A DNA stretch of 64,000 nt from Aristaeella lactis (GTDB taxonomy: Bacteria > Bacillota > Clostridia > Christensenellales > Aristaeellaceae). How positions within the stretch are numbered: position 1 is the first letter of the stretch; each line of letters opens with the position of its first letter. Positions 9,248 to 17,613 of the stretch are shown here, one piece after another. Where the stretch lies: positions 992,001 to 1,056,000 of the forward strand of contig NZ_CP069421.1 of the NCBI RefSeq assembly GCF_018118585.1, written 5' to 3'. The position numbers were made by a program, and so were the translations under genes. Under the pieces are notes generated by a model, which was not told the DNA's origin, did not search any database, and saw nothing but the letters and a program-made list of their open reading frames with translations.

Positions 9248-9258
9248 GAGTGTACCGG
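9232..9258 (-). terminator. Terminator after the SH3-domain gene
   Basis: A 10-base perfect stem CCGGTACACT with a 7-base loop, flanked by T-rich runs on both strands; on the minus strand it is followed by TTTTTGC. It ends transcripts of the SH3-domain gene. Confidence 0.8.
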
Positions 9259-9338
9259 CATTTTTTTCATCTTTTGTTTTACTTTTGTATTTTGTAAAAC
9301 ATGCGAAAAAGATTGGTAATATTATCCGAAATCACAGT

Positions 9339-10340
9339 TTAGAAGTACAGATCCGTGCCCGTTGCGGGGTATATACCGTCATAGATAAACTGTTTCATCA
9401 TGTAGCCGTAGTATCCGTCGATCAGCACAAAGCACCATTCCGTTCCCCTTGTGATAACCGTCACGGGTGTGCCGGGTTTAAAGGAGCGGAGGATGCTGCT
9501 GGCCGTGGTCGGCTGGGACCGCAGGTTTACGTTCCGTCCGTTGGCGCTGACCACATAGGCACCGGTAACCGGAACAACAGGATTCACCACTGGCTGGCTC
9601 TCGGTCAGGAACTGCGTCATCATATATCCGTAGCGGTTGCCAACGCGGATGTAGCTCCAGGTGGCTCCCCTGGTGATCATCCCTGCTGCTGTGCCCACGC
9701 TGTAGAAGCCGATGGCAGGATAGGACTTGGAAGGGCCGGAGCGCAGGTTAACGCCCTTGCCGTTTCCGCTTGTCACGTAAACCTGGTATTCATCCGTTAC
9801 CGGCTGGGGCTGCGGGGCGGGTGCCGGTGCGGAAGACGCGTTGCTCGTCAGGAAGCTGGTCATCATATAGCCGGTCATGGAACCGATCTGGATCCGGCAC
9901 CAGTTGTTTCCGGGAGAAAGCACGGTGCACTTGGTTCCGGGGGCATAGGATCCGATAATGGAATATCCCTTGCCGGGGCCGCTTCTCAGCCGGACATTCA
10001 GTCCGTTTTTGCTGGTAACATAGGCTGTGCTGTCAATCAGGGTCAGACCGCTGCTGCTGTTGCCGCTTCCGACGATCTGCAGGTAATCCCCCAGCATGTA
10101 GCCGCTCATTCCGTCCGGGGCTGTTACCGCGTACCAGGATCCGTTCTGCCCGTTCAGGGTGACTACGGTTCCGCTGGGATAGCTGGCCAGGATGGTTCCG
10201 CTGAAGGACGGGGCAGCCCGAAGCACGAGCCAGCCGCCCTTGACGGTTGCTGTATCGGCCAGCGCGCCGCTGACGGGCAGGACCGCCGTCATCGCGAGTA
10301 CCAGCGCGAGAATAATAATCAGATGTTTCTTGTTTGTCAT
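9339..10340 (-). CDS. Exported protein with four SH3b domains
   Basis: The ATG at 10338-10340 is chosen because AAGGA lies at a proper distance; the in-frame ATG three codons upstream has the ribosome site touching it. The 333-residue product has a signal peptide ending near ALAD (residue ~29) and then four bacterial SH3 repeats, each with the LNVRLRSGP/VNLRSGPS block and a closing GYMMxxFL. Such domains bind cell-wall peptides. No catalytic domain is present, so it is probably a wall-binding or spore/surface adaptor protein. It stands alone, with a terminator behind it. Confidence 0.75.
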   Translation of the reverse strand: MTNKKHLIIILALVLAMTAVLPVSGALADTATVKGGWLVLRAAPSFSGTILASYPSGTVVTLNGQNGSWYAVTAPDGMSGYMLGDYLQIVGSGNSSSGLTLIDSTAYVTSKNGLNVRLRSGPGKGYSIIGSYAPGTKCTVLSPGNNWCRIQIGSMTGYMMTSFLTSNASSAPAPAPQPQPVTDEYQVYVTSGNGKGVNLRSGPSKSYPAIGFYSVGTAAGMITRGATWSYIRVGNRYGYMMTQFLTESQPVVNPVVPVTGAYVVSANGRNVNLRSQPTTASSILRSFKPGTPVTVITRGTEWCFVLIDGYYGYMMKQFIYDGIYPATGTDLYF

Positions 10341-10371
10341 TCCTGTCATTCCTTCCGCTTATGCAATCGAA

Positions 10372-10974
10372 TCAGCCAAGATCCGTATCGTTTGTTTCCA
10401 TCGTATTGATCATATATTCGATATAGGAGGAATACTTTTCCTCTTCCCCTGCGGGATAAGTCAGGATAATATGATGGAAGCTCTTTCCGGTCAGGTAGTA
10501 CAGGTCGGTCTGCATGGTGGAACCGTCCTTTTTCCGGTCAACACGAATGCATCCGTTGTTGTCATCACTGCCGGGTTTAAAATCCGGCACTTCCAGTTTG
10601 ATCGCTTCCAGCAGGGCCTCTTTGGTCAGCCCGCCGGCGGTATCATAGTTTTCGATGGAAAGGGTGGCCTTTCCGTCTGTTGTCGCCGCGGAGTTCCCGG
10701 TATTCTCGTCAAACTGGAATATGGAGGGATACTGCATGCTGAAACCGGTCGCCGCATCCAGGTATTCACCCATGGCGGATTCCGTGAAGGCTTCCGTCAT
10801 CTCTTCCAGTCCCATTCCTTCAGTCTGCTCAACGTCGGAGATATCCATCATCTGCAGGATCTCATCCACGCCCTGTTCCTCGCCTTCAGCTTCCGTTTCG
10901 GCGAAAGCCGCTGTCATACACAGCACCATCAGGAGCGCGGTTACCAGGCTTAAAATCTTTGTGAATCGTTTCAA
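10372..10974 (-). CDS. Exported protein of unknown function
   Basis: I place the start at TTG 10972-10974, giving a signal peptide that begins MKRFTKILSLV and ends near AFAE, with GAGAGGAAG-type ribosome site upstream; the longer in-frame upstream part has no ribosome site. The mature 175 residues are acidic and contain a region (GFSMQYPSIFQFDENTG to the end) resembling the beta-rich PsbP/Mog1-like domains that begin with a 'GFSxxYP' block. Function unknown. It precedes the SH3-domain gene by 31 bases and may be cotranscribed with it. Confidence 0.6.
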   Translation of the reverse strand: MKRFTKILSLVTALLMVLCMTAAFAETEAEGEEQGVDEILQMMDISDVEQTEGMGLEEMTEAFTESAMGEYLDAATGFSMQYPSIFQFDENTGNSAATTDGKATLSIENYDTAGGLTKEALLEAIKLEVPDFKPGSDDNNGCIRVDRKKDGSTMQTDLYYLTGKSFHHIILTYPAGEEEKYSSYIEYMINTMETNDTDLG

Positions 10975-11057
10975 AATCCTTGACACTTCCTCTCTGTAAT
11001 CGGATTCAACTATAAAGACGAAGCACGAAATGAAAATCTTCCCGAAAAACAGAAAAA

Positions 11058-11080
11058 CCCCTTCCAACATTCTGGAAGGG
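11058..11080 (-). terminator. rpsT terminator
   Basis: An 8-base stem CCCTTCCA with a 6-base loop, followed on the minus strand by GGTTTTTCTGTTTTTC, 24 bases after the rpsT stop. Confidence 0.85.
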
Positions 11081-11103
11081 AGTTTATCACACGCGGTTCC
11101 GGC

Positions 11104-11370
11104 TCAGGCATTGGCAGCCTTGTTCAACTGCTTGGCCAGGCGGGCCTTTTTCCGATTGGCGGCGTTCTTATGGATCACGCCCTTGGACGCGGCCTTATCG
11201 ATCACTGCGGAAGTCGCGGAAAGCTGCTCATTGGCGTTCTGCGCATCAGCGGCAACAGCGGCGTCAAACTTCCGGATGGAAGTACGCATTCCGCTCTTGA
11301 CAATACGGTTCTGAAGATTCTTCTTCTCGCTGACCTTAACGCGCTTCTTTGCGGACTGGATATTCGGCAA
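11104..11370 (-). CDS. rpsT: 30S ribosomal protein S20
   Basis: 88 residues, Lys/Arg-rich, starting MPNIQSAKKRVKVSEKKN and ending in KKARLAKQLNKAANA, the standard S20 pattern; it binds 16S rRNA in the body of the 30S subunit. The start codon is TTG (11368-11370) behind GGGGAGGTGAA. S20 genes of enterobacteria also start with UUG and are autoregulated; whether the same holds here is not known. Single-gene unit with its own promoter and terminator. Confidence 0.97.
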   Translation of the reverse strand: MPNIQSAKKRVKVSEKKNLQNRIVKSGMRTSIRKFDAAVAADAQNANEQLSATSAVIDKAASKGVIHKNAANRKKARLAKQLNKAANA

Positions 11371-11415
11371 CTCGGTTCACCTCCCCTTAGGATCCTTAAA
11401 AAACCATCGCATGAA

Positions 11416-11444
11416 ATAATATCACGTTGGAAATGAAAAAGCAA
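11416..11444 (-). promoter_or_regulatory. rpsT promoter
   Basis: Minus strand: TTGCTT (11439-11444), 17-base spacer, TATTAT (11416-11421), about 45 bases before the TTG start. Confidence 0.6.
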
Positions 11445-11496
11445 GCTTTTCCGTAAATTTATTTGGAAACATCTTCCCTATCCGGTCCTTTTCGTT

Positions 11497-11502
11497 TATA
11501 AT
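11497..11502 (+). promoter_or_regulatory. -10 box of the nadD/yqeK-rsfS unit
   Basis: Perfect TATAAT 32 bases before the TTG start of the fusion gene. The -35 region 17 bases upstream (TTCCCT) is weak. Confidence 0.45.
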
Positions 11503-11533
11503 ATCCGTAACAGAAATCAGGAGGTTCTTTCCT

Positions 11534-12511
11534 TTGGCAAAAAAAGAGCGCATCGGCATCGTGGGGGGCAGGTTTGATCCTGTCCGATCCTCGCATATCC
11601 ATGCGGCTCTCACTCTGCTGGACAGCGGTTCCGTGGACCGTGTTTTGCTGTTGCTGTCCGGTGAAGGAGCCCTCGTTCCGGCGGAAGACCGCTGGAAGAT
11701 GCTCGTTGCCGCCTGCGCCTGTGATAAACGGCTCATCCCGTCCAGGCTTTGTCTGGATATGGATGCGGGTCCGGGTTCAGACGCCGTTATGAAAGAACTG
11801 TCCAAACTTTATCCGGACGCGAAGCTGCGCCTTCTGCCGGATGTTTCGGATACTTCTGAAGTTTCCGTTGAAGAGGATCTGTCCGTCCCGGTACTGGAAT
11901 ACTGCCGGTGTAAAGGCCTTTGCGGCTTCCCGCATAAGATGGAGCATATTGATCTGTGGATGGATCATCTTTTCACAGCGCTGAAGCCCAGACGCTATGC
12001 CCATTCCCTGAGCGTCGCCCGCACATCTGTTCAGCTGGCGGAACTGTACGGGGAAAACCCTTTGAAGGCGGAACAGGCCGGCCTTCTGCATGACTGCGCG
12101 AAATGCCTTCCTATAAAGGATATGCAGCGGATTGCTGTTGACAATCACCTCACGGATGACCCGGATGTCCTCGCCAGTGACGCCCTGCTCCATTCCATTG
12201 CCGGTGCCTGCCTGGCGGAACAGCTTTACGGCATGACTGATCCGGATGTACTGGAAGCCATCCGCTTCCATAACACCGGGTATCCGGGCATGTCCCGCCT
12301 GGCCATGTGTGTCTGCCTGGCGGATTTCATGGAACCGCTTCGGGAATCTTTCCCGCTGCTGGAAGAGGTCCGTGTTCTTTCCCGTTCTTCCCTCGAAAAG
12401 GCACTGCTCCTCTCCCTGGAAGGGACCGTTGATTATGTAAAGTCCAGGGGCTGGTATCTCTATCCCCGCACCTGTGACACCATTACCTGGCTTCGTCAGG
12501 TTGTCCGCTGA
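11534..12511 (+). CDS. Degenerate NadD-like domain fused to YqeK HD hydrolase
   Basis: 325 residues from a TTG start behind AGGAGG. Residues 1-130 resemble nicotinate-nucleotide adenylyltransferase, but the nucleotide-binding loop reads GGRFDPVRSSHIHAA (11-25) where active enzymes have (T/H)xGH: the first His is Arg and the Gly is Ser, and the C-terminal ISSTxIR block is absent. Residues 135-325 are a YqeK HD-domain: H157, H186-D187, H220 and H246 keep the metal ligands, in HSLSVA, AGLLHDCAK, LLHS and RFHNTGY. YqeK proteins cut diadenosine tetraphosphate. In most Firmicutes nadD, yqeK and rsfS are separate adjacent genes; here the first two are one polypeptide with a probably dead first half, and rsfS follows by 60 bases. 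Confidence 0.88.
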   Translation: MAKKERIGIVGGRFDPVRSSHIHAALTLLDSGSVDRVLLLLSGEGALVPAEDRWKMLVAACACDKRLIPSRLCLDMDAGPGSDAVMKELSKLYPDAKLRLLPDVSDTSEVSVEEDLSVPVLEYCRCKGLCGFPHKMEHIDLWMDHLFTALKPRRYAHSLSVARTSVQLAELYGENPLKAEQAGLLHDCAKCLPIKDMQRIAVDNHLTDDPDVLASDALLHSIAGACLAEQLYGMTDPDVLEAIRFHNTGYPGMSRLAMCVCLADFMEPLRESFPLLEEVRVLSRSSLEKALLLSLEGTVDYVKSRGWYLYPRTCDTITWLRQVVR

Positions 12512-12571
12512 ATAAAGATATCCCCGGGATCCTTCCGGGTCCCGCTCAATAAAACTATTGGAGGATAAATC

Positions 12572-12937
12572 ATGCAGGATCAGGAAACCGTACTTCGTCT
12601 CGCCCGTCTCCTCTATGACCGCAAAGCCCAGGACATCGTTGTTCTGAACGTGACCCACCTGACCGTCCTGTGCGATACCATGGTCATCGCTTCCGGCCGC
12701 AGCAACACCCAGGTTTCCGCCCTTGCGGACGCCGTGGATGAGGTGATGGCTCAGGAAGGCCTGGATCTCCGCCGGAGTGAGGGCCGCCGTGAAGGCCGCT
12801 GGATCGTCCTGGATTACGGCCAGGTCATCGTCCATCTTTTCCACCGCGACGAACGTACCTTCTATGGCCTTGACCGGCTCTGGAACGACGGCACCAACGC
12901 CGCAGCTCTTCCCTTCGACCAAACAGTAGCAGATTAA
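12572..12937 (+). CDS. rsfS: Ribosomal silencing factor RsfS
   Basis: 121 residues. The family binds L14 and blocks joining of 30S and 50S subunits under starvation. Visible are KAQDIVVLNV (18-27), TMVIASGRSNTQVSALAD (36-53), GRWIVLDYGQVIVHLF (75-90) and the RTFYGLDRLW end, all standard. Ribosome site GGAGGATAAATC before ATG. It belongs with the yqeK part of the preceding gene, the usual neighbourhood. Confidence 0.95.
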   Translation: MQDQETVLRLARLLYDRKAQDIVVLNVTHLTVLCDTMVIASGRSNTQVSALADAVDEVMAQEGLDLRRSEGRREGRWIVLDYGQVIVHLFHRDERTFYGLDRLWNDGTNAAALPFDQTVAD

Positions 12938-12945
12938 TATATCAC

Positions 12946-13100
12946 ATTGAGCTGCTTCAGCAGCTCAATCCCGTCGCGAAAGCGACACACTATATCATAT
13001 GGCCGGCAGGCCATAATTCATATTCGCCATAGGCGAATAATTCATATCGGCCTTTTGGCCGATAATTCATATTGAACAGCTGTGCTGTTCAATAATTCAT
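12946..13100. repeat. Palindrome-ladder array A (6 hairpins)
   Basis: Lies between convergent rsfS and coaBC. Hairpins by position, arm and loop: 12946-12969 (ATTGAGCTGC, ttca), 12973-12986 (GTCGC, gaaa), 12999-13014 (ATGGCC, ggca), 13022-13038 (ATTCGCC, ata), 13046-13063 (ATCGGCC, tttt), 13071-13093 (ATTGAACAGC, tgt). All arms are perfect. The last four hairpins are each followed by exactly AATTCAT. Upstream spacers are irregular and of the TATCA type. No open frame with a ribosome site covers it. Confidence 0.9.
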
Positions 13101-13103
13101 TCA

Positions 13104-13128
13104 AAAAAACAGCACTCCGTGCTGTTTT
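13104..13128. terminator. Hairpin at right edge of array A
   Basis: AAAACAGCAC pairs with GTGCTGTTTT around tcc, with A- and T-rich sides, so it could act as an intrinsic terminator for rsfS transcripts. Confidence 0.55.
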
Positions 13129-13135
13129 CTCCACC

Positions 13136-13170
13136 ATTATTCATTATTCATTCTTCATTTTTCATTTTTC
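13136..13170. repeat. Five tandem 7-base units, ATTNTTC
   Basis: Units are ATTATTC, ATTATTC, ATTCTTC, ATTTTTC, ATTTTTC in direct succession with no palindrome between them. The unit length and the TTCA core are those of the spacers in the ladder arrays. Confidence 0.75.
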
Positions 13171-13173
13171 AAT

Positions 13174-13205
13174 AAAACCCTGCACAGTCCGCTGTGCAGG
13201 GTTTT
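13174..13205. terminator. Bidirectional terminator between rsfS and coaBC
   Basis: A 14-base perfect stem AAAACCCTGCACAG with a 4-base loop; the ends supply a T run on both strands. It directly abuts the coaBC stop codon. Confidence 0.85.
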
Positions 13206-13207
13206 CT

Positions 13208-14407
13208 TCACTTCCTCATTTCCATTACCTTATCCAGTATCACGTCCGCCAGTTCCCTCTTCCTCATCAGCGGCAGCTCTTCCGTTCCCTTTTCGGTAAT
13301 CAGCGAGGCGATATTCGTATCCACGTTGAATCCGGCTCCGGGCACGGTCACGTCATTGGCAATGATAAGGTCCAGGTTCTTCTTTTTCAGTTTCGCCTGG
13401 GCGTTCTGTTTCACATGGTCCGTCTCGGCGGCAAATCCGCAGAGGATCTGTCCCTCTTTCTTGATTTCACCGACAGCTTTTGCCACGTCCGGGTTTTCCG
13501 TCAGTGTCAGGACCAGCGGTTCTCCGGCTTTTTTCTTGATCTTCGTGGCTTTTTTATCATCCACGCGGTAATCGCATACCGCCGCGGCCTGGATGATGAC
13601 GTCGTGCCCCGGGGCTTCCTTCATCATCGCGTCATACAGGTCCTGCGCTGACTCGATCGGAACCTTGCGGACTCTTTCCGGCACGGGAACGCTGACGCTG
13701 CCGAAAACAGCCGTCACATCCGCTCCCCTGTCCCGGGCAGCCTCGCAGATCGCGAATCCCATCTTGCCGCTGGAATCATTCGTGATATAACGCACGGGAT
13801 CCATCCGTTCCCGGGTGGCTCCGGCTGTCACCAGCACCTTCAGCCCGGCAAGGTCTTTGCCCCGGCTGAGCATGCCGCAGATTCTTTCGGCAATGGCTTC
13901 CGGCTCGCTCATCCTGCCGGCGCCTTCATCGCCGCAGGCAAGGATACCGCTTTCCGGTCCGATAAACCGGACACCGCGCTCACTCAGGATCCGGATATTC
14001 TCCTGGGTGGCAGCCGCTGTCCACATCCCGGTGTTCATCGCCGGAGCGACAAGCACAGGCGCTTTCGTAGCCAGCACAGTCGTGGAAAGCATGTCATCCG
14101 CGATTCCCGTCGCCATCTTGGCAATGATATTGGCTGTGGCCGGAGCGATCACGAAAATGTCCGCGAGCTTCGCCAGGGCCACATGTTCCACGTTCCAGTA
14201 TTCAGGAGCCTGGAATGTATCTGTTACGACAGGATTCGCCGAAAGCGTCTGAAAAGTAAGCGGCGAAACAAACTTCGTCGCGTTTTCGGTCATGATCACA
14301 TGAACTTTCGCGCCAAGATGACGCAAACGGGAGACAAGCTCCGCGCTTTTATACGCGGCAATGCCTCCCGTTACTCCCAGCACGATCTCCCTGCCGGTCA
14401 GATCCAT
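13208..14407 (-). CDS. coaBC: Bifunctional CoaBC (phosphopantothenoylcysteine synthetase/decarboxylase)
   Basis: Coenzyme A synthesis: couples 4'-phosphopantothenate to cysteine and decarboxylates the product. From the ATG at 14405-14407 it has 399 residues. The CoaC flavoprotein half starts LGVTGGIAAYKSAELV (residues 8-23) and has PAMNTGMW near 126; the CoaB half begins near 190 with VLVTAGATRERMDPVRYITN and contains AAAVCDYR and CGFAAET. The start follows the rpoZ stop by 1 base, with AGGAGG inside rpoZ. Confidence 0.96.
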   Translation of the reverse strand: MDLTGREIVLGVTGGIAAYKSAELVSRLRHLGAKVHVIMTENATKFVSPLTFQTLSANPVVTDTFQAPEYWNVEHVALAKLADIFVIAPATANIIAKMATGIADDMLSTTVLATKAPVLVAPAMNTGMWTAAATQENIRILSERGVRFIGPESGILACGDEGAGRMSEPEAIAERICGMLSRGKDLAGLKVLVTAGATRERMDPVRYITNDSSGKMGFAICEAARDRGADVTAVFGSVSVPVPERVRKVPIESAQDLYDAMMKEAPGHDVIIQAAAVCDYRVDDKKATKIKKKAGEPLVLTLTENPDVAKAVGEIKKEGQILCGFAAETDHVKQNAQAKLKKKNLDLIIANDVTVPGAGFNVDTNIASLITEKGTEELPLMRKRELADVILDKVMEMRK

Positions 14408-14408
14408 A

Positions 14409-14627
14409 TCAGTTCTGCTCCTCCTGCTCAACGGGGTTGTCATAGGTCAGCAGCCCGCGGTTGATTTCCTCAACGGCGGTCTTCAGCGGTTTCATGCCTT
14501 CCGCGTCGATCATCGGCAGGGCGCCGTTCACGATCTCGCGGCCGCGCTTGCTGGCTTCAACAACCAGGGTGTAACGGCTTTCAGCGTGGTTCAGCAGTTC
14601 AAGTACGCTCGGATCAACAATAGACAT
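14409..14627 (-). CDS. rpoZ: RNA polymerase omega subunit
   Basis: 72 residues, with SRYTLVVEASKRGREI at 17-32, the conserved omega helix that clamps the beta' subunit. Gene order gmk-rpoZ-coaBC is the common Firmicutes order. The tail is short and acidic (VEQEEQN). Confidence 0.93.
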   Translation of the reverse strand: MSIVDPSVLELLNHAESRYTLVVEASKRGREIVNGALPMIDAEGMKPLKTAVEEINRGLLTYDNPVEQEEQN

Positions 14628-14653
14628 TTCTTTTCCTCCTCAGGTATACAGGG

Positions 14654-15256
14654 TTATTCCTCGATCACAGGGAAATACCGCACTGTGTTCTGCTTTTCAG
14701 CCCGGACGATGGCAACGAGCTGTTCAAAAGCAAGTTCAAGGTTGTCGTTTACAATCAGGTAGCGGTACCGGTCAATCTGTTTGATCTCGCCCCGGGCATT
14801 GTTCAGCCGGCGCTGGATCTCTTCCTCATTTTCTGTGTTCCGGGTGTGAAGCCGTACTTTCAGGTCATGATAGCTCGGCGGAAGGATAAAAACGCTGACC
14901 GCGTCCTTTTCCTTGCTCATGACTTCCCGCGCTCCCTGGGGATCGATATCCAGCAGCACGTTCTGTCCCTTTTCCATCCGTTCGTACACTTCGCTTTTCA
15001 GCGTGCCGTACCGGTGGCCGTGAACACTGGCATGCTCGATAAACGCATCCTCGGCAAGCAGTTTATCATATTCCTCGTCAGAAATAAAGTGGTAATGAAC
15101 ATCTTCGATCTCGTTTTCCCTTCTCCCGCGTGTTGTCACGCTGACAGAGAAGCAGAAGGACGGGTCTTTCTCAAGCAGTTTGGCGACAAGCGTTCCCTTG
15201 CCGGCACCTGATGGCCCCGAGATGACCAGCAGCATGCCTTTTCTTGTTTCCTTCAT
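14654..15256 (-). CDS. gmk: Guanylate kinase
   Basis: 200 residues. Phosphorylates GMP to GDP with ATP. Walker [10 protein letters not shown] at 14-22; the GMP-binding [20 protein letters not shown] at 38-57 keeps the TT-R and the acid residues; [12 protein letters not shown] near 101. ATG overlaps the remA stop by 4 bases (ATGA), so translation is coupled. Confidence 0.97.
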   Translation of the reverse strand: MKETRKGMLLVISGPSGAGKGTLVAKLLEKDPSFCFSVSVTTRGRRENEIEDVHYHFISDEEYDKLLAEDAFIEHASVHGHRYGTLKSEVYERMEKGQNVLLDIDPQGAREVMSKEKDAVSVFILPPSYHDLKVRLHTRNTENEEEIQRRLNNARGEIKQIDRYRYLIVNDNLELAFEQLVAIVRAEKQNTVRYFPVIEE

Positions 15257-15510
15257 GCGTCTTCCTCCATCCCTCTCCGTTCATCTATCCGGGCTGCCAC
15301 CGTTTCCGGCAGCAGCGGTGAAAGAACAACATGTTCCGAATCGGTTACGATCACCGCCCGGGTCTTATGACCGCAGGTGGCATCGATCACCCGTCCGCTG
15401 TCCCGCGCGTCCTGGATCATCCGGCGGATCGGAGCGGCTTCCGGGGAAACAACCGCCACGAGTCGCTCCGAAGCGAGCATGTTTCCGTATCCGATGTTCA
15501 CCAGTTTCAT
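15253..15510 (-). CDS. remA: RemA/DUF370-family regulator
   Basis: 85 residues starting [21 protein letters not shown], with [28 protein letters not shown]-type core, the RemA signature. In Bacillus, RemA is a DNA-binding activator of biofilm-matrix genes; here its role is inferred by family only. It sits in the standard order yicC-remA-gmk-rpoZ. Confidence 0.92.
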   Translation of the reverse strand: MKLVNIGYGNMLASERLVAVVSPEAAPIRRMIQDARDSGRVIDATCGHKTRAVIVTDSEHVVLSPLLPETVAARIDERRGMEEDA

Positions 15511-15516
15511 AGCCCG

Positions 15517-16389
15517 TCACTCCACATTCTGAATCTGTTCGCGAAGCTTTTCGATTTCGCTTTTCAGGTCCACCACATGCTGCGCGATCGCCGCGTCAGA
15601 AGCCTTGGATCCGATGGTGTTCGCTTCCCGGTTCATCTCCTGTACCAGGAAATCCATCTTCTTGCCTGTCTCCCCGTCAGTTTCAAGGTATTTCCTCATC
15701 TGGCGGATATGGCTGTCCAGCCGGGCCAGCTCTTCATCAATGGCGCACCGGTCAGCCATCACGGCAACCTCCTGGGCCAGCCGCTGGGGTTCAACCGGTT
15801 CGGAAAGCAGGTTCTTCAGCCTGGTCTCAAGCTTTTCGCGGTACTCGTCCACAACCAGCGGCGCCCGCTTCAGGATGGCCTGCCTCAGCTCATCCGCGGC
15901 GTCCAGATGAACCTTCAGGTCTTCCTTCAGGTTGGCGCCTTCCCGGGCGCGCATCTGGGCCAGCTGTTCCACGGCGATATCAGCCGCTTCGGCGCAGATG
16001 GCGGAAACAAGTTCCTCGTTCATTTCCGCTTCATTCAGTGTCAGCACGCCTTCCATCTTCATCAGACGGCTGACCGTCATGTCATTTGTAACGCCTGTCT
16101 GGCCGGCAATCTGCGCGGCAGCGGCGATATAGAGCTTAGCCAGTTCCGGGTCGCTTTCCACGGTCATGGCGGAAGAATCTGTCCGTTTCACGGTCAGGAA
16201 CACATCCGCGTGTCCCCTTTTGATCTTCCTGGAAATGCAGTCACGTACAGTCTGCTCCAGGAAGGCCAGATGCCGCGGCAGCCTCATACTGACATCCAGG
16301 AAACGATGGTTCACCGTTTTCAGGTCAACCGTAACCTCCCAGCCGTCCTGCTGTACTTTGCCGCTTCCGCATCCCGTCATGCTGTGCAT
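15517..16389 (-). CDS. yicC: YicC-family endoribonuclease
   Basis: 290 residues, beginning MHSMTGCGSG (the family start MxSMTGFG with Phe replaced by Cys) and ending with the DUF1732 part (SKASDAAIAQHVVDLKSEIEKLREQIQNVE). YicC proteins are Mn-dependent endoribonucleases implicated in small-RNA and mRNA decay. The motif EMNREANTIGSKASD near 253-267 is intact. Good ribosome site GAGAGGGTGA. First gene of the yicC-remA-gmk-rpoZ-coaBC group, 42 bases after nagA. Confidence 0.93.
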   Translation of the reverse strand: MHSMTGCGSGKVQQDGWEVTVDLKTVNHRFLDVSMRLPRHLAFLEQTVRDCISRKIKRGHADVFLTVKRTDSSAMTVESDPELAKLYIAAAAQIAGQTGVTNDMTVSRLMKMEGVLTLNEAEMNEELVSAICAEAADIAVEQLAQMRAREGANLKEDLKVHLDAADELRQAILKRAPLVVDEYREKLETRLKNLLSEPVEPQRLAQEVAVMADRCAIDEELARLDSHIRQMRKYLETDGETGKKMDFLVQEMNREANTIGSKASDAAIAQHVVDLKSEIEKLREQIQNVE

Positions 16390-16431
16390 GCAGCTTCACC
16401 CTCTCTTTAATATCGGTTGAGATTATATCAT

Positions 16432-17580
16432 TCAGCTTTCCGCTTGGCAACTTTCTCCGATATCCGTGATCACGCTGATCATTTCCCAGTCCCTGGACCA
16501 TCTGGTCAGGATGGCGGGGCTCCCCGGGACCATGTGTCCCGCGACGCTTTCGCCGATGGACTCTGCGGGAGTGGATATGCACATGGCGCAGGCGTCAGCC
16601 GGAACCACGCCGTACCGGTGGATCAGGTTATGCAGCGCGTCTTTCATCAGCAGCACTGAACCGGCCAGGGTACCGTCCGCCAGCCGTGCCGCGCCTTCTT
16701 TCACAAACACAGGCTGGCCGCCCAGCTGGTATTCACCATCCGGCATACCCGCGGCTTCCATCGCGTCGGTGATGGCCACAGCCCGTGACGCGCCTTTGCA
16801 CCGGACCAGCAGCTTCACGATATCGTCTGCCAGGTGCATTCCGTCGCAGATCATTTCGCAGTAGAACCGGTCATCGGTCAGGCTCGCTCCCGGTACACCC
16901 GGCTCACGGTGATGGATCGGAGTCTGCGCGTTGAAGGTATGGGTAATGTGATCCGCGCCCCAGTCAGCCGCCAGGTGAACCTGTTCCGCTGTGGCCACCG
17001 TATGTCCGACGGAAACATGGATACCGGCAGCGGATGCTTTTCGGATGAACGCTTCGCTTCCGTCCCTTTCCGGCGCCATAGTGATCAGCCTCACCAGGGA
17101 GGGATCACCGGCCATGTTCAGCAGCGTGTCCCAGTCCGGATCCCGGAAAAACTCCTTCAGCTGCGCGCCGGCTTTCTTCTCGCTCATGAAAGGAGCTTCC
17201 ATATGGGCTCCCAGGACCCTTGCTCCTGTCCGTTCCGGTTGTTCCGTCACCTTGCGGATATCCTGCAGGACCTTCGCTGTATCCTCCATGGATGCGCTCA
17301 TGGTCGTGGGGCAGAAGGCACCGGTGCCGGTAGCCGCCAGTTCGCGGCTCATCCGCCGGATCTCCGTTTCCCCGTGCATGGTATCGCTTCCGCGGAAAGC
17401 GTGGATATGAACATCCACAAAACCCGGCAGCAGGTAATCCCCTTCCAGGTCGATCACTTTTTCTCCCGGCTCCGCCCGCAGTCCCTCGCCGATCTCCGTA
17501 ACAATGCCGTTCATCATCCGGATGCTCAGATCCGATTCAAAGCTTTTCCCTGTGAATACATAACCGTTTTCAATAAGCAT
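16432..17580 (-). CDS. nagA: N-acetylglucosamine-6-phosphate deacetylase
   Basis: 382 residues, amidohydrolase fold. Converts GlcNAc-6-P to glucosamine-6-P. Seen: VDVHIHAFRG near 56-65 (metal His pair), AHMEAPF near 125 where most NagA have HLEGPF, GHT near 193, HTFNAQTPIHHR near 214-225 and the catalytic Asp in AITDAMEAAG near 270. The replaced Gly in the HMEAPF block is unusual but the Glu is kept. No nagB neighbour is in the window. It lies within a housekeeping run rather than a sugar operon. Confidence 0.9.
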   Translation of the reverse strand: MLIENGYVFTGKSFESDLSIRMMNGIVTEIGEGLRAEPGEKVIDLEGDYLLPGFVDVHIHAFRGSDTMHGETEIRRMSRELAATGTGAFCPTTMSASMEDTAKVLQDIRKVTEQPERTGARVLGAHMEAPFMSEKKAGAQLKEFFRDPDWDTLLNMAGDPSLVRLITMAPERDGSEAFIRKASAAGIHVSVGHTVATAEQVHLAADWGADHITHTFNAQTPIHHREPGVPGASLTDDRFYCEMICDGMHLADDIVKLLVRCKGASRAVAITDAMEAAGMPDGEYQLGGQPVFVKEGAARLADGTLAGSVLLMKDALHNLIHRYGVVPADACAMCISTPAESIGESVAGHMVPGSPAILTRWSRDWEMISVITDIGESCQAES

Positions 17581-17613
17581 GTTTTTGTCCTTTCCGCCTG
17601 TCCCGGCGGGGTT

